From: DASUPK01 sp963695805
Lineage (GTDB): Bacteria > Actinomycetota > Thermoleophilia > Solirubrobacterales > 70-9
Direction: 5' to 3'
Assembly: GCA_963695805.1 (NCBI GenBank)
Contig: CAVOHV010000015.1
Coordinates: 186,001-250,000, forward strand
Length of the DNA stretch: 64,000 nucleotides
In this document: positions 1 through 8,856 of the stretch, piece after piece
How positions within the stretch are numbered: position 1 is the first letter of the stretch
Layout: each line of letters starts with the position of its first letter
Notes under the pieces: model-generated
The model's input: only the letters and a program-made list of their open reading frames with translations
Database searches by the model: none
Told to the model about the DNA's origin: nothing
Made by a program: the position numbers and the translations under genes

Positions 1-73
1 TGCGGCTGGGGTTGTTCTTCAGCGTCTGCACGCCCTCAGAGGTCAGGTTGGTGAGCATCACGAACATCGCCAT
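1..73 (-). CDS. GYD domain protein, N-terminal fragment
   Basis: The reverse strand starts an ORF at 73 (ATG preceded by GGAGAGGAG) that reads MAMFVMLTNLTSEGVQTLKN and runs off the left edge. This opening is characteristic of GYD-domain proteins, small actinobacterial proteins of about 100 residues with a ferredoxin-like fold and no firmly established function. Only 24 codons are visible, so the call rests on the N-terminal match from memory. It is divergent from the methyltransferase that starts at 190. Confidence 0.6.
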   Translation of the reverse strand, partial: MAMFVMLTNLTSEGVQTLKNNPSR

Positions 74-189
74 CTTGTCTCCTCTCCTGGTGACTTGCCC
101 GGTAGGCCCCTTTCTTTCACTTTCGCACGCTCTGTGCAATCTCGGGGCGATCGACGCGCTCGTCCGGGGAAGCGGACATCATCCCGCTC

Positions 190-837
190 ATGCCCGATCA
201 TCCGCTCTTCGCCCGCTTCTACGACCGCCTCACCGCCAGGACCGAGCGCGCCGGCCTCGCGGATATGCGTCACCGGCTGCTGAGCTCGGCCTCCGGCCGC
301 GTGCTCGAGCTCGGGGCCGGCACCGGCCACAACCTCGAGCACTACACGGACGCGGTGACCGAGCTCGTCCTCGCGGAGCCGGACCCGAACATGGCGAAGC
401 TGCTCCGCGAGCGGCTCGACCGGGAGGGAACAGCCGCGGGGCACGCCACCGTCATCGAGGTGCCGGCCGAGGAGCTTCCCTTCGACGACGGCAGCTTCGA
501 CGTCGTCGTCGCCACTCTGGTCTTGTGCACGGTCGAGGACCCGGGTCGCGCTCTCGCCGAAGCGCGCCGGGTGTTGGTCGAGGGCGGGCGGTTCCTCTAT
601 CTGGAGCACGTGCGCAGCGCCCGGCCGGGGCTCGCCCGCTGGCAGAACTGGCTCGAGAGGCCCTGGGGATGGGTGTCCGGCGGCTGCCATCCGAACCGCG
701 CGACGGACCAGTTGCTCGCCGGTGCCGGCTTCTGGATCGACAGCCTCGAACGCGACAAGCTCCCCAAGGCCCCCCCGCTGGTTCGCCCTGTGATCCGGGG
801 CGTGGCTATCAGGCCGAGCGGGGTCAGCGAGGGCTGA
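190..837 (+). CDS. Class I SAM-dependent methyltransferase
   Basis: This 215-residue protein has a Rossmann-type methyltransferase core. Motif I (VLELGAGTGHN, about residues 38-48) binds S-adenosylmethionine, an acidic strand-2 end follows (LAEPDPNM), and the post-II region reads DGSFDVVVATLVLC before an R-RVL-GG-FLYLEHV segment typical of Methyltransf_11/UbiE-like enzymes. The substrate cannot be read from sequence; relatives act on small molecules, quinones or lipids. The ATG at 190 follows GGACATCATCCCGCTC with no strong ribosome binding site. It is convergent with the crotonase-family gene, with 19 bp between their stops. Confidence 0.85.
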   Translation: MPDHPLFARFYDRLTARTERAGLADMRHRLLSSASGRVLELGAGTGHNLEHYTDAVTELVLAEPDPNMAKLLRERLDREGTAAGHATVIEVPAEELPFDDGSFDVVVATLVLCTVEDPGRALAEARRVLVEGGRFLYLEHVRSARPGLARWQNWLERPWGWVSGGCHPNRATDQLLAGAGFWIDSLERDKLPKAPPLVRPVIRGVAIRPSGVSEG

Positions 838-856
838 GCCGGTCTAGCGCGGGCGG

Positions 857-1813
857 TCAGCCCGGTCGCCGCTCGCCGTCGCTGCTCACCGCGGTCCCGT
901 CCTGCCAGGGCTCGAGCGCCTCCGCCGTGGCCCACGGGGATCTCCCGTCGACCTCCACCTGTGTGATCATCGCGGCCATCTTCTCCTTCGAAGATTCGGT
1001 GGCGGAGGAGACCATGAACCACTTGCGCTCCTCCGCCAAGCCGCGGTGCAGGGGACGCGAGGTGCCCTCGTAGACGGCCCGCTTCAGCGACCGGATCGCC
1101 TCGGGGGAGCGCCGCGCGAGCCGCTCGCCGATCCGAACCCCGGCGTCCTCCACCTGCTCCGGTGGAACCACCGCTTGGACAAGGCCGTAGTCGAGCGCTT
1201 CGCGCGGGCTCAGCGTGCGGCGCTCGAGCATCATCGCCAGCCCACGACCGACGCCGACCAGCCTGGGGAGGCGCTGCGTCCCGCCGGCACCGGGGTTGAA
1301 GTCGAGCGTCATCTCGGGCAGGCCGATCGCGATGTCGGCGTCGGCCATCACTCGGACGTCGCAGGCGAGGGAGGTCTCGCAGCCGCCACCGGTCGCCGGT
1401 CCATTGATCGCCGCGATGAAGACCTTGTCCGAGCGGTTCATCGACAGGAACAGGTCGTGGATGCGGTAGAGCTCGAACACCGCCGCCAGCGGGGTGCGCT
1501 CGGCGAGGTCCCGCAGGACCGGCACTCGCCGCAGGGCTCCGGCGATCCGGAGCACGATCGCGGTGAGCCACGGCGGGGCGGCGATCCCGGCTCTCTCGAC
1601 GCTCGCGAGGATCTCGCCGACGTCGTAGTGCGTGATGTACATGCCCTCGGGCTTCCCGGTGATCACAACGGCGCCGACCGAGCGATCGCCGCGCAGCGAG
1701 GAGAACAGGTCGCCGAGCTCGCGGACCATCCCGGCCGTCATGAAGTTGTGCGGCGGGTGATCGACCCTTACGACCAGGACACGGCCGCGGCGCTCGGTCT
1801 CGAACAACGGCAT
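857..1813 (-). CDS. Enoyl-CoA hydratase/isomerase family protein
   Basis: The 318-residue product is a crotonase-fold enzyme acting on acyl-CoA thioesters. The oxyanion-hole region AINGPATGGGCETSLACD keeps the first catalytic Glu, and PEMTLDFNPGAGGTQRLPR keeps the second, so hydratase chemistry is plausible. An insertion of about 45 residues lies between the first beta strands and the active-site loop, making it longer than the usual 260 residues. I start it at ATG 1813 (MPLFETERRG) because the next upstream Met lies inside the preceding gene. It follows the lytic-enzyme gene by 10 bp and may share its transcript. Substrate unknown. Confidence 0.85.
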   Translation of the reverse strand: MPLFETERRGRVLVVRVDHPPHNFMTAGMVRELGDLFSSLRGDRSVGAVVITGKPEGMYITHYDVGEILASVERAGIAAPPWLTAIVLRIAGALRRVPVLRDLAERTPLAAVFELYRIHDLFLSMNRSDKVFIAAINGPATGGGCETSLACDVRVMADADIAIGLPEMTLDFNPGAGGTQRLPRLVGVGRGLAMMLERRTLSPREALDYGLVQAVVPPEQVEDAGVRIGERLARRSPEAIRSLKRAVYEGTSRPLHRGLAEERKWFMVSSATESSKEKMAAMITQVEVDGRSPWATAEALEPWQDGTAVSSDGERRPG

Positions 1814-1823
1814 AGGCCGAAGC

Positions 1824-3437
1824 CTATGCGTCGAATCCCACGTGGATGTGGTCGCAGTGGTCGGCCTGCGCAAAGCCGTTCGGGTTCGCCGGGCCGTCCG
1901 GGTCCCAGCAATAGATCAGCTCGGTGGGCTCCTGCCCCGGAGGCAGCGCGCCGAGCTGGCGGGCCAGCGTTCCGCAGGGCCCGTCGGGGGTGACATTGGT
2001 GCAGGCCACGCCGTCGATCGCCGCGATGTCCATCGCGCGCCCGTAGTAGTGGTTTGAGATGTTGCCGCTCGAGGTGAACCTCGAGTGGTCCGAGCGCAGC
2101 GCCGAGATGGTGATCGTGTGCTGCTGGCTGATCGCGCCGATCAGGTTGATGATCCGGGGGTCGATCGATCCAGACTGGATGTCGACCATCTCGAGCTGGT
2201 TGGAGAGCTCGACGTTCTGCCAGTTGATCGGGGTGTTGGCCGGGCCGGGCAGTGCCACCGCATAGGCGACCGTCTTCACCTGGCACATGCCCTTGATCGC
2301 CTCTGCGTCTGCCATGACCGCTTCGACGTACCACTCGGCGTGGTTGTGCTGGAAGAGGCCCGCTCGCAGGTCGCCCGCCGCCCAGATCATCCGGGCGAGG
2401 GTGGCGGCGGAGTCGGCCGGGCTGGAGTGCTTGACCTTGCCGTCAGCGTCACCGTCGACCGCGTAGCTCCTCCAGTTTTCCTCGGTGATCCCGAGCGGGC
2501 CGCGTGAGGCGAGGTCCTCGGCCGACATCCCCTTGCCGAAGTTCGATTCCACCCGCGCCACCGCCGCGAGCGCCCAGACGCCGCTCTGCCCGAGCTCGTA
2601 ACGCCCGGCCGCATCCTGAAAGGCCTGCATGTAGCCCTCCGGGATCGACACCTGAGCGTCCTTGGCCGGGAAGCAGACCATCTCCTGCCTCTTGGGGATC
2701 AGGGAGAGGCTGCCGATCGCGCCGTTGCCGATCCCGCTGAAGCACGCGGCCCTCGCCATCACCTCGGCGACATACCAGTCGGCGTGGTTGTACGCGAAGA
2801 CGGCGCCCTCGGGGTCCTCGGGCATTCCCCCGGCGCGGAGGTAGCGGGCCGCGGCGAAGATCGCGTCGTGCGGCTCGTTCGGGTCCTTGTCCCCATCGCT
2901 GTCCGCGTCGACCCCGTAGGCCGACCAGGTCGACGGCATGAACTGCATCCACCCCACCGCTCCGGCCGAGGACGGGCCGAGGTTCTGCCCGAAGCCGCTC
3001 TCGATCTCGTTGATCGCGGCGAGGATCGAGGGCCCGGCAGGCCCCAGGTCGTAAGCCTGTGAGGCGGCGGAGTAGATCGGGATCAGGTAGGCCGGGACCG
3101 CGACCGGACCGCAGGCGGTCGGGAGCGGGGTCACCGGCGGCGGCATTGCACTGCCGCCGTTCTCAGCGGCGCCCTTCTCGTTCCCCTCCGGCGACGGCTT
3201 GGCTGGATTCGGCTGGTTCTTCGGCGGCGGCTTGGGGGCGGGCTTGGGCTTCGGCTTGGGGATGTACTTGGGCGGGGCCGCGGTGATGGGCACCTGCGGG
3301 AGCGTCGGCGGCGGCTCTGGGGGCGTGGTCGTCGTTGGCGGCGGCGGTTCCGTGGTCGTGGTTTGCGCCACGGCGCTCTGGGCGGCGATTGCCGCGCCCA
3401 CGACCATCACCGCGATGGCGGTCCTGACGCGTCCCAT
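1824..3437 (-). CDS. Secreted lytic transglycosylase with C-terminal M15-like domain
   Basis: A 537-residue exported cell-wall enzyme. It begins with a signal peptide (RTAIAVMVVGAAIAAQSAVAQ), followed by a Pro/Thr/Lys-rich linker to about residue 110, an SLT_2-like transglycosylase region (INEIESGFGQNLGPSSAGAVGWMQFMP, then a Ca-binding-like DADSDGDKDPNEP), a second related SLT-like segment (ARVESNFGKGMSAEDL), and a C-terminal domain with SNHYYGRAMDI and CDHIHVGF, the His/Asp pattern of D,D-/L,D-carboxypeptidase (M15/VanY-like) domains. It should cleave peptidoglycan glycan strands and possibly peptides. The ATG at 3437 overlaps the stop of the upstream gene (ATGA), so the two are translationally coupled. 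Confidence 0.8.
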   Translation of the reverse strand: MGRVRTAIAVMVVGAAIAAQSAVAQTTTTEPPPPTTTTPPEPPPTLPQVPITAAPPKYIPKPKPKPAPKPPPKNQPNPAKPSPEGNEKGAAENGGSAMPPPVTPLPTACGPVAVPAYLIPIYSAASQAYDLGPAGPSILAAINEIESGFGQNLGPSSAGAVGWMQFMPSTWSAYGVDADSDGDKDPNEPHDAIFAAARYLRAGGMPEDPEGAVFAYNHADWYVAEVMARAACFSGIGNGAIGSLSLIPKRQEMVCFPAKDAQVSIPEGYMQAFQDAAGRYELGQSGVWALAAVARVESNFGKGMSAEDLASRGPLGITEENWRSYAVDGDADGKVKHSSPADSAATLARMIWAAGDLRAGLFQHNHAEWYVEAVMADAEAIKGMCQVKTVAYAVALPGPANTPINWQNVELSNQLEMVDIQSGSIDPRIINLIGAISQQHTITISALRSDHSRFTSSGNISNHYYGRAMDIAAIDGVACTNVTPDGPCGTLARQLGALPPGQEPTELIYCWDPDGPANPNGFAQADHCDHIHVGFDA

Positions 3438-4195
3438 CAGCCGAGTACCTGCTCGACTCGCCACTGATCGCCGGCCGGGGTCAGGGTGAGGCGGAGCTCA
3501 CTGACCGCCCTCAGCCTGGCCAGCGAGACGCTGGCGGTCACCTGCTCCTTGGTCGCGGTGCCGAGAACGACGTTGAGCACGCGAGCCTTGGGGACCTTGC
3601 CGCCGGCGGGCAGACGGGGCGGGTCGGACTGGAGGGCCTTTGCAAGCGGCTTGGTGGCGGTCGACGCAAACGCCGACTCGGTCTCCTCGTCGGAGCGGCC
3701 CACCTCATAGGCGACGAAAGCCTGAGCGAACTCCCACGCGACCGCCGCCGGCTTCTCGGTGGGCTTCGCCGCGGGCGCGGGCGGAGCCGGGAGGGGGGAG
3801 TGACCGGATTCGAACTGCGGCCTCACCCCCTGGAGCAGAAGTGTGTTCGATCCCTGCGGCGTGGCCGCGACCGGCGCGAGCTGTGGGCCCGCCGGATGGG
3901 TGGGGGCATGCTCAATTGCGGTGATCGCACCCGCGCCTCCGGCGGCGACAGCGAGAGTTGCGGCAGAGGCTGCGAGCGCTGCCCGCGTCTTCCGGCCCCG
4001 CGCCCGATAGGAGTCCGAAACGGGCCAGGTGAGCTTGGTCTGGATCAGCCGCTGCAGTGGCTCGGTGGCGCGAACGGCGCGTTCCAGCGCGGCACGCGCA
4101 GCGTCGGATCCGCGCCAGAGGACGCGCTCCTCGAAGCCCCAGGCAGCCTCACGAACAGACCACCCGGCTTGGTCGGCCGAAACTCGAAGACCCAT
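3437..4195 (-). CDS. Membrane-anchored VirB8/TcpC-like protein
   Basis: A 252-residue protein with a cytoplasmic N-terminus of about 70 residues, one membrane segment (AALAASAATLAVAAGGAGAI), a Pro/Ala-rich linker and a C-terminal domain from about residue 150 (VAWEFAQAFVAYEVGRSDEE) ending in VSELRLTLTPAGDQWRVEQV. The domain plan resembles TcpC/VirB8-type NTF2-fold proteins of conjugation or secretion systems; this is inference from layout, not a firm match. It is coupled to the lytic enzyme by an ATGA overlap, as in transfer modules where a wall hydrolase is paired with such a scaffold. No other conjugation gene is in the window. Confidence 0.5.
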   Translation of the reverse strand: MGLRVSADQAGWSVREAAWGFEERVLWRGSDAARAALERAVRATEPLQRLIQTKLTWPVSDSYRARGRKTRAALAASAATLAVAAGGAGAITAIEHAPTHPAGPQLAPVAATPQGSNTLLLQGVRPQFESGHSPLPAPPAPAAKPTEKPAAVAWEFAQAFVAYEVGRSDEETESAFASTATKPLAKALQSDPPRLPAGGKVPKARVLNVVLGTATKEQVTASVSLARLRAVSELRLTLTPAGDQWRVEQVLG

Positions 4196-4284
4196 GCGTA
4201 ACTAGTCGTCTCGGCAGGCGTGCGCCCCGATACCGAGAAGTGGGTCGATTCATGCCCGCGATGCAGGCTTCCGTTCACCCAGGG

Positions 4285-6897
4285 CTAGGCGGCGGCCTTT
4301 TCGCGTGATTCCGAGCCCTTGGCTGGCTCGGCCTTGGCGAAAACGAGCTCGCCATCGGCGGCGTCGACCTTGACGCTGTCGCCCTCCGCGAACTCTCCCT
4401 CGAGCAGTCGTAGAGCCAGCTTGTCGACGAGCTGCTTCTGGATCACCCGCTTCAGCGGGCGGGCGCCATAGGTCGGGTCGTAGCCGAGGTTGCCGATCAG
4501 CTCACGTGCCCTGCCCGTGAGCTCGATCTCGATTCCCCGCTCATTGACGCGCCTCGCCAGCTGGGCGACCTGAATGTCGACGATCTTGCCGAGGTCCTCC
4601 TTGGTGAGGCGGTGGAAGATGACGACGTCATCGATCCGGTTGAGGAACTCGGGCGGGAAGGTCTGGGTGAGCGCCTCCTCCACCTGCTGCCGTGCCTTCT
4701 CCTCGACCGCCTCGGCCGCGATGAACTGGGAGCCGATGTTGCTGGTCATGATCAGGACGGTGTTCTTGAAGTCAACGGTGCGGCCCTGGCCGTCCGTCAG
4801 ACGCCCGTCGTCCATGATCTGGAGCAGGACGTTGAAGACATCCGGGTGGGCCTTCTCGATCTCGTCGAGCAGGATCACCGAGTAGGGGCGGCGACGGACC
4901 GCCTCGGTGAGCTGGCCGCCCTCCTCGTAGCCGACGTAGCCGGGCGGAGCGCCGATCAGCCGCGCGACGGTGTGCTTCTCCATGTACTCGGACATGTCGA
5001 TGCGGACCATCGCCTGCTCGGAGTCGAACATGAACTCGGCGAGGGCCCGAGCGAGCTCGGTCTTGCCGACGCCGGTCGGGCCGAGGAACAGGAAGCTTCC
5101 GATCGGGCGATCCGGGTCGGAGAGCCCGGCGCGGGAGCGGCGCAGAGCGCCGGAGACGGCCTCGACCGCCTCGTCCTGGCCGATGACGCGCTCGTGCAGG
5201 CGCTCCTCCATGTGGATCAGCTTCTCGACCTCCCCCTCCATCAGGCGGGAGACGGGGATGCCCGTCCACTTGGCGACGACCTCAGCGATGTCCTCCTCGG
5301 TGACCTCCTCGGTCAGCATCGAGCCGCCATCGCGGTGGAGCTCGGCCAGCTGCGCCTCACCCTCCTCGACGGACCTCTCGAGCTCGGGGATGCGGCCGTA
5401 GCGCAGCTCTGCGGCACGCTCGAGGTCGGCGTCCCGCTCGGCCCGCTCGGCCTCGCGCTGCACCTCCTCGAGCTCCGCCTTCGCGCCCTTGATCCGGTCG
5501 ATCGCCCCCTTCTCGTTCTGCCAGCGAGCCTTCATCTCGGAGGAGCGCTCGCGGAGGTCGGCGAGCTCGGACTCGATCGCCTCGCGTCGCTGGTTAGAAG
5601 TCTCGTCCTTCTCCTTCTTCAGGGCCTCGCGCTCGATCTCGAGCTGCTGGATGCGCCGCTCGACCTCGTCGATCTCGGTCGGCATCGAGTCGATCTCGAT
5701 CTTCAGGCGGGAGGCTGCCTCGTCGATCAGGTCGATCGCCTTGTCCGGCAGGAAGCGGTCGGCGATGTAGCGGTCGGAGAGGGTGGCGGCCGCGACGATC
5801 GCGGCGTCGGTGATCCGCACTCCGTGGTGGACCTCGTAGCGCTCCTTGAGGCCGCGCAGGATCGCGATCGTGTCGCCGGCGTCGGGCTCGCCGACCAAGA
5901 TGGGCTGGAAGCGGCGCTCGAGGGCGGCGTCCTTCTCGATGTGCTTGCGATACTCATCGAGGGTGGTCGCGCCGACGGCGCGGAGCTCGCCGCGCGCGAG
6001 CATCGGCTTCAGAAGGTTGGAGGCGTCGACGGCGCCCTCGGCGGCACCGGCGCCGACGATTGTGTGGAGCTCGTCCATGAAGAGGACGACCTGTCCCTCG
6101 GCGGCCTGGATCTCCTTGAGAACGGCCTTGAGCCTCTCCTCGAACTCGCCGCGGTACTTGGAGCCGGCGAGGAGCGAGCCGATGTCGAGCGCGATCACGC
6201 GGCGGTCACGCAGCGACTCGGGGATGTCACCCGAGACGATCCGCTGCGCGAGGCCTTCGACGATCGCCGTCTTGCCGACACCGGGGTCGCCGATCAGCAC
6301 CGGGTTGTTCTTGGTCCGGCGGGAGAGCACCTGGATGACGCGGCGGATCTCCTCGTCGCGGCCGATAACCGGGTCGAGCTTGCCCGCCTCGGCCTCGGCG
6401 GTCAGGTCACGCCCGTACTTCTCGAGCGCGCCGAAAGTGTCCTCGGGGTTGGGGGAGGTAACGCGATGCGGTCCTCGCACCTCCGAGACCGCCTGCACGA
6501 GCTCCTTGCGCGGCGGGAGCAGGTCGGAGACGCCGGACTTGGACTCCGCCAGCGCCAGCAGGATGTGCTCGGTCGAGATGTACTCGTCGCCGAGACCTGT
6601 CGATTCCTTCTCTGCCTGCTGGAGAACCCAGACGAATTCGCTCGAGGGACGGACCTCGGGAACGGTGTTGCCGCTCAGCCGGGGGAGCTTGTCGATCGCC
6701 TCCCGGGCCCGCTCGCGGGCGTCCTGTGCGTCGACGCCCAGGCGCTGCAGGACTGGCACGACGACGCCCTCGTCCTGCTCGAGCAGGGCGAGGAGAAGGT
6801 GGGGCGGGGCGACCTCGGGGTTCGAGTTCTCCGAGGCGAGCCGCTGCGCGGCGGACACCGCCTCCTGGGCCTTGATCGTGAATCGGTCTGGCTGCAT
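4285..6897 (-). CDS. clpB: ATP-dependent chaperone ClpB
   Basis: ClpB is a hexameric AAA+ disaggregase that works with DnaK to rescue aggregated proteins. The 870 residues show the whole family plan: Clp-N repeats, NBD1 with Walker A (GDPGVGKT) and Walker B (VVLFMDELHT), a long middle coiled coil (about residues 400-520, rich in E/R/K), NBD2 with GPTGVGKTELARALAE and VILLDEIEKAHPDVFNVLLQ, then sensor 2. Length is normal. The ATG at 6897 (MQPDRFTIKAQEA) is the conserved start; a TTG three codons upstream is less likely. The 31-bp element it shares with dnaK lies 37 bp upstream. Its neighbour across the divergent gap is an NTF2-like gene. Confidence 0.97.
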   Translation of the reverse strand: MQPDRFTIKAQEAVSAAQRLASENSNPEVAPPHLLLALLEQDEGVVVPVLQRLGVDAQDARERAREAIDKLPRLSGNTVPEVRPSSEFVWVLQQAEKESTGLGDEYISTEHILLALAESKSGVSDLLPPRKELVQAVSEVRGPHRVTSPNPEDTFGALEKYGRDLTAEAEAGKLDPVIGRDEEIRRVIQVLSRRTKNNPVLIGDPGVGKTAIVEGLAQRIVSGDIPESLRDRRVIALDIGSLLAGSKYRGEFEERLKAVLKEIQAAEGQVVLFMDELHTIVGAGAAEGAVDASNLLKPMLARGELRAVGATTLDEYRKHIEKDAALERRFQPILVGEPDAGDTIAILRGLKERYEVHHGVRITDAAIVAAATLSDRYIADRFLPDKAIDLIDEAASRLKIEIDSMPTEIDEVERRIQQLEIEREALKKEKDETSNQRREAIESELADLRERSSEMKARWQNEKGAIDRIKGAKAELEEVQREAERAERDADLERAAELRYGRIPELERSVEEGEAQLAELHRDGGSMLTEEVTEEDIAEVVAKWTGIPVSRLMEGEVEKLIHMEERLHERVIGQDEAVEAVSGALRRSRAGLSDPDRPIGSFLFLGPTGVGKTELARALAEFMFDSEQAMVRIDMSEYMEKHTVARLIGAPPGYVGYEEGGQLTEAVRRRPYSVILLDEIEKAHPDVFNVLLQIMDDGRLTDGQGRTVDFKNTVLIMTSNIGSQFIAAEAVEEKARQQVEEALTQTFPPEFLNRIDDVVIFHRLTKEDLGKIVDIQVAQLARRVNERGIEIELTGRARELIGNLGYDPTYGARPLKRVIQKQLVDKLALRLLEGEFAEGDSVKVDAADGELVFAKAEPAKGSESREKAAA

Positions 6898-6933
6898 CTG
6901 GGGCAAATGGTAGCTGCTTCAGTCGGGAAAGTA

Positions 6934-6964
6934 AAGAAATCTATGTCAAGAGCACTTAGATATA
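6934..6964 (-). promoter_or_regulatory. Heat-shock element shared with dnaK (clpB copy)
   Basis: In clpB orientation the site reads TATATCT, 11 bp, then ACATAGATTTCTT. Exactly the same two blocks with the same 11-bp spacing occur upstream of dnaK (12644-12674). Inside it, ATCTAAGT and ACATAGAT form an imperfect inverted repeat separated by 7 bp, the geometry of the HspR operator HAIR (CTTGAGT-N7-ACTCAAG), though the letters differ. It lies 37 bp before the start codon. I infer an operator or operator-promoter for HspR. Confidence 0.6.
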
Positions 6965-7053
6965 TGGCCTTTCGACGGCCCGGAATTCTGGGGTTGGCAT
7001 GCGAGCGCCGCTCGACATAGGATTGGCGCAGGACGTATCGGTCAAGGACGGCA

Positions 7054-7479
7054 ATGGAGAGCAACCTCGAGATCTTCAGGCGGATGCTGGAGGCCTTCAA
7101 CGACGAGGGGATCGAAGGGGTGCTCCCGTATTACGACGACGACTGCGAGGTCTACGACCCGGATCTCCCGAGCAATCGGACCTACCGCGGCAAGGAGGCC
7201 CTCCGCAGCTTGCTCAACCTGATGCTGATGGGGTCCGAGCAGACCGAGATCCGCGACTACGAGCTCCTGCCCGCCGGCGATCGGGTCGTGGCGCTCATCC
7301 GGACGTACTTTCGGGGTTCGGGGGGAGGCCCGGAGGTCGAGCTGCGTGACGCGCATACGATGACGTTCCGCGACGGAAAGATCGTCTACTGGCGGCTTTA
7401 TATCGACCGCACCGAGGCCCTCACCGACGCGGGCCTCGACCCGGACCTGGCCCGACCCGCGCGACCCGAGGCCGCGTAG
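7054..7479 (+). CDS. NTF2/SnoaL-like family protein
   Basis: A 141-residue single-domain protein with the NTF2-like pattern: an N-terminal helix (NLEIFRRMLEAFNDEGIEGVLPYYDDDCEVYDP), a loop-helix segment (TYRGKEALRSLL), and C-terminal strands ending in HTMTFRDGKIVYWRLYIDRTEAL. Such proteins include small-molecule isomerases, hydrolases and non-catalytic binding domains, so no reaction can be assigned. It is divergent from clpB and 20 bp upstream of the serine-hydrolase gene, with which it may be co-transcribed. Confidence 0.8.
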   Translation: MESNLEIFRRMLEAFNDEGIEGVLPYYDDDCEVYDPDLPSNRTYRGKEALRSLLNLMLMGSEQTEIRDYELLPAGDRVVALIRTYFRGSGGGPEVELRDAHTMTFRDGKIVYWRLYIDRTEALTDAGLDPDLARPARPEAA

Positions 7480-7499
7480 GTCCCATCTACGCTTCGCCC

Positions 7500-8378
7500 G
7501 TGGGATCCTCACGGAGGACCCTGGTCGCGCTAGCCGCTCTGCCCGCGATGGCGAGTCTCTCGCTTCTCTTTGTGGCAGGCCTGGCGACCGCGCACCGAGG
7601 CGAGGACGGCTCTCAGCGCTCGCACAAGGTCTGGCCCCGGGAGGTCTATCCGCGGCCGGCCGCGGTCCGGCGCGCCCAGCGCTTCGCCGCCGCGCTCGGT
7701 GACGTCTCCTTCGCGGTCGTCGACCGCTCACTGGGGCTCCGCGGCTACGACTACGACCGCCAGTTCAGCTCCGCCAGCGTCAGCAAGGCGCTGCTGCTCG
7801 CGGCCGAGCTGCGCCGGCTCGATCGGGAGGGGCTGCCGCTCAGCAGCGAGACCAAGGCCCTGCTGGAGCCGATGATCACCTATTCCGACAACCGAGCCGC
7901 GGACGTCGTCTACGACCAGGTCGGGGACGAGGGTCTCGAGGAGGTCGCGGAGCGCGCCGGGATGACCGGCTTCGAGCCGACGCCGGGCTTCTGGGGCGGC
8001 GACCGGATCACGGCGGCCGACATGGCGCGGTTCTTCTACAGGCTCGATGCAAACCTCCCGGGTCCGCACCGGGCCTATGCCAAGCGACTGCTCGCGAGGA
8101 TCGCGCCCGTCGAGCGCTGGGGAATCCCGCAGGCGGTCGGGCACGGCTGGTCGGTCTGGTTCAAGGGAGGCTGGCGTCCGTCCGGCGGAGAGCAGAACAG
8201 CGGGCCGGTCACCCACCAGGCCGCCGTGCTGGAGCACCGCCGCGGCGAGCGCGTCGCGCTCGCCGTCCTCACCGACGAGGCGCCGTGGGGCGGCGGTGGC
8301 TTCGAGGCGATCGAGTGTGTGGCGCGGCGCCTGCTCTCATCCCCGCCCCCTTACCGGGGCGGCTGGCCCACGCCGTAG
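7500..8378 (+). CDS. Exported serine hydrolase, class A beta-lactamase fold
   Basis: A 292-residue protein with an N-terminal signal or anchor (LVALAALPAMASLSLLFVAGLATA). It carries the three active-site motifs of the class A beta-lactamase/PBP fold in order: S-x-x-K (SVSK), S-D-N (YSDNRAA) and K-G-G (WFKGGWRP). The omega-loop region (TPGFWGGDRITAADMARFF) lacks the ExxLN deacylating motif of true class A enzymes, so a peptidase or esterase role is more likely than antibiotic resistance. GTG start at 7500. It is convergent with hspR, four bases between the stops. Confidence 0.8.
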   Translation: MGSSRRTLVALAALPAMASLSLLFVAGLATAHRGEDGSQRSHKVWPREVYPRPAAVRRAQRFAAALGDVSFAVVDRSLGLRGYDYDRQFSSASVSKALLLAAELRRLDREGLPLSSETKALLEPMITYSDNRAADVVYDQVGDEGLEEVAERAGMTGFEPTPGFWGGDRITAADMARFFYRLDANLPGPHRAYAKRLLARIAPVERWGIPQAVGHGWSVWFKGGWRPSGGEQNSGPVTHQAAVLEHRRGERVALAVLTDEAPWGGGGFEAIECVARRLLSSPPPYRGGWPTP

Positions 8379-8382
8379 CCGC

Positions 8383-8856
8383 TTACTTGAGCCGCCTGAT
8401 CGGGATTCGCGTGGAGTCCCGAGCCGGGCGGAGCTTCTCGGGCTCGTAGGCGCCGTAGGGGACGAGCTCGCCGCCCACCGATTTACGGAGGCGCTCGAGC
8501 TCCTGGGTCATCGTCGACTCCATCTGTGCCGCGCGCTTTCGCATCCTCGCGATCTCGACGCGCATCCGCTCGAGCCTCTGCTCGAGCTCGAGCACGGTCT
8601 CGACCCCGGCCAGGTTGAGGCCCTCCTCACTGGTCATCTGCTGGATGCGGCGGAGCAGCTCGACGTCGGCCTGCGAGTAGAGCCTGGTGTTCTTCGGCGA
8701 GCGCTTCGGGGTGATCAGTCCGCGCGCCTCGTACATCCGCAGGGTCTGCGGATGCATCGCAGCGAGCTCGGCCGCGACCGAGATCATGAAGACCCCGCGC
8801 TCCTCGTCGATGCGCTCGGCCTCCTGCTGCCGTCTCCTGCGCGAGCCGTCAGCCAT
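8383..8856 (-). CDS. hspR: Heat-shock repressor HspR (MerR family)
   Basis: HspR is the MerR-family repressor of the actinobacterial dnaK operon and clpB, using DnaK as co-repressor. The 157 residues contain the winged HTH signature (FMISVAAELAAMHPQTLRMYEARGLITPKRS, then NTRLYSQADVELLRRI), followed by a coiled coil (about residues 80-125) for dimerisation. It is the last gene of dnaK-grpE-dnaJ-hspR, its ATG overlapping the dnaJ stop (ATGA). Autoregulation is expected; the best candidate operators here are the paired elements at 6934-6964 and 12644-12674. Conserved gene order and HTH make this secure. Confidence 0.95.
   Translation of the reverse strand: MADGSRRRRQQEAERIDEERGVFMISVAAELAAMHPQTLRMYEARGLITPKRSPKNTRLYSQADVELLRRIQQMTSEEGLNLAGVETVLELEQRLERMRVEIARMRKRAAQMESTMTQELERLRKSVGGELVPYGAYEPEKLRPARDSTRIPIRRLK

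Noticed and set aside
12..1073. Long Arg/Pro-rich frame over the first kilobase
   Set aside because: It overlaps the clear methyltransferase in another frame and is composed of low-complexity residues typical of out-of-frame translation.
4612..7020. An 802-codon open frame antisense to clpB
   Set aside because: It mirrors clpB codon bias, has no domain pattern, and such shadows are expected opposite genes with GC-rich third positions. Similar frames occur over most genes here.
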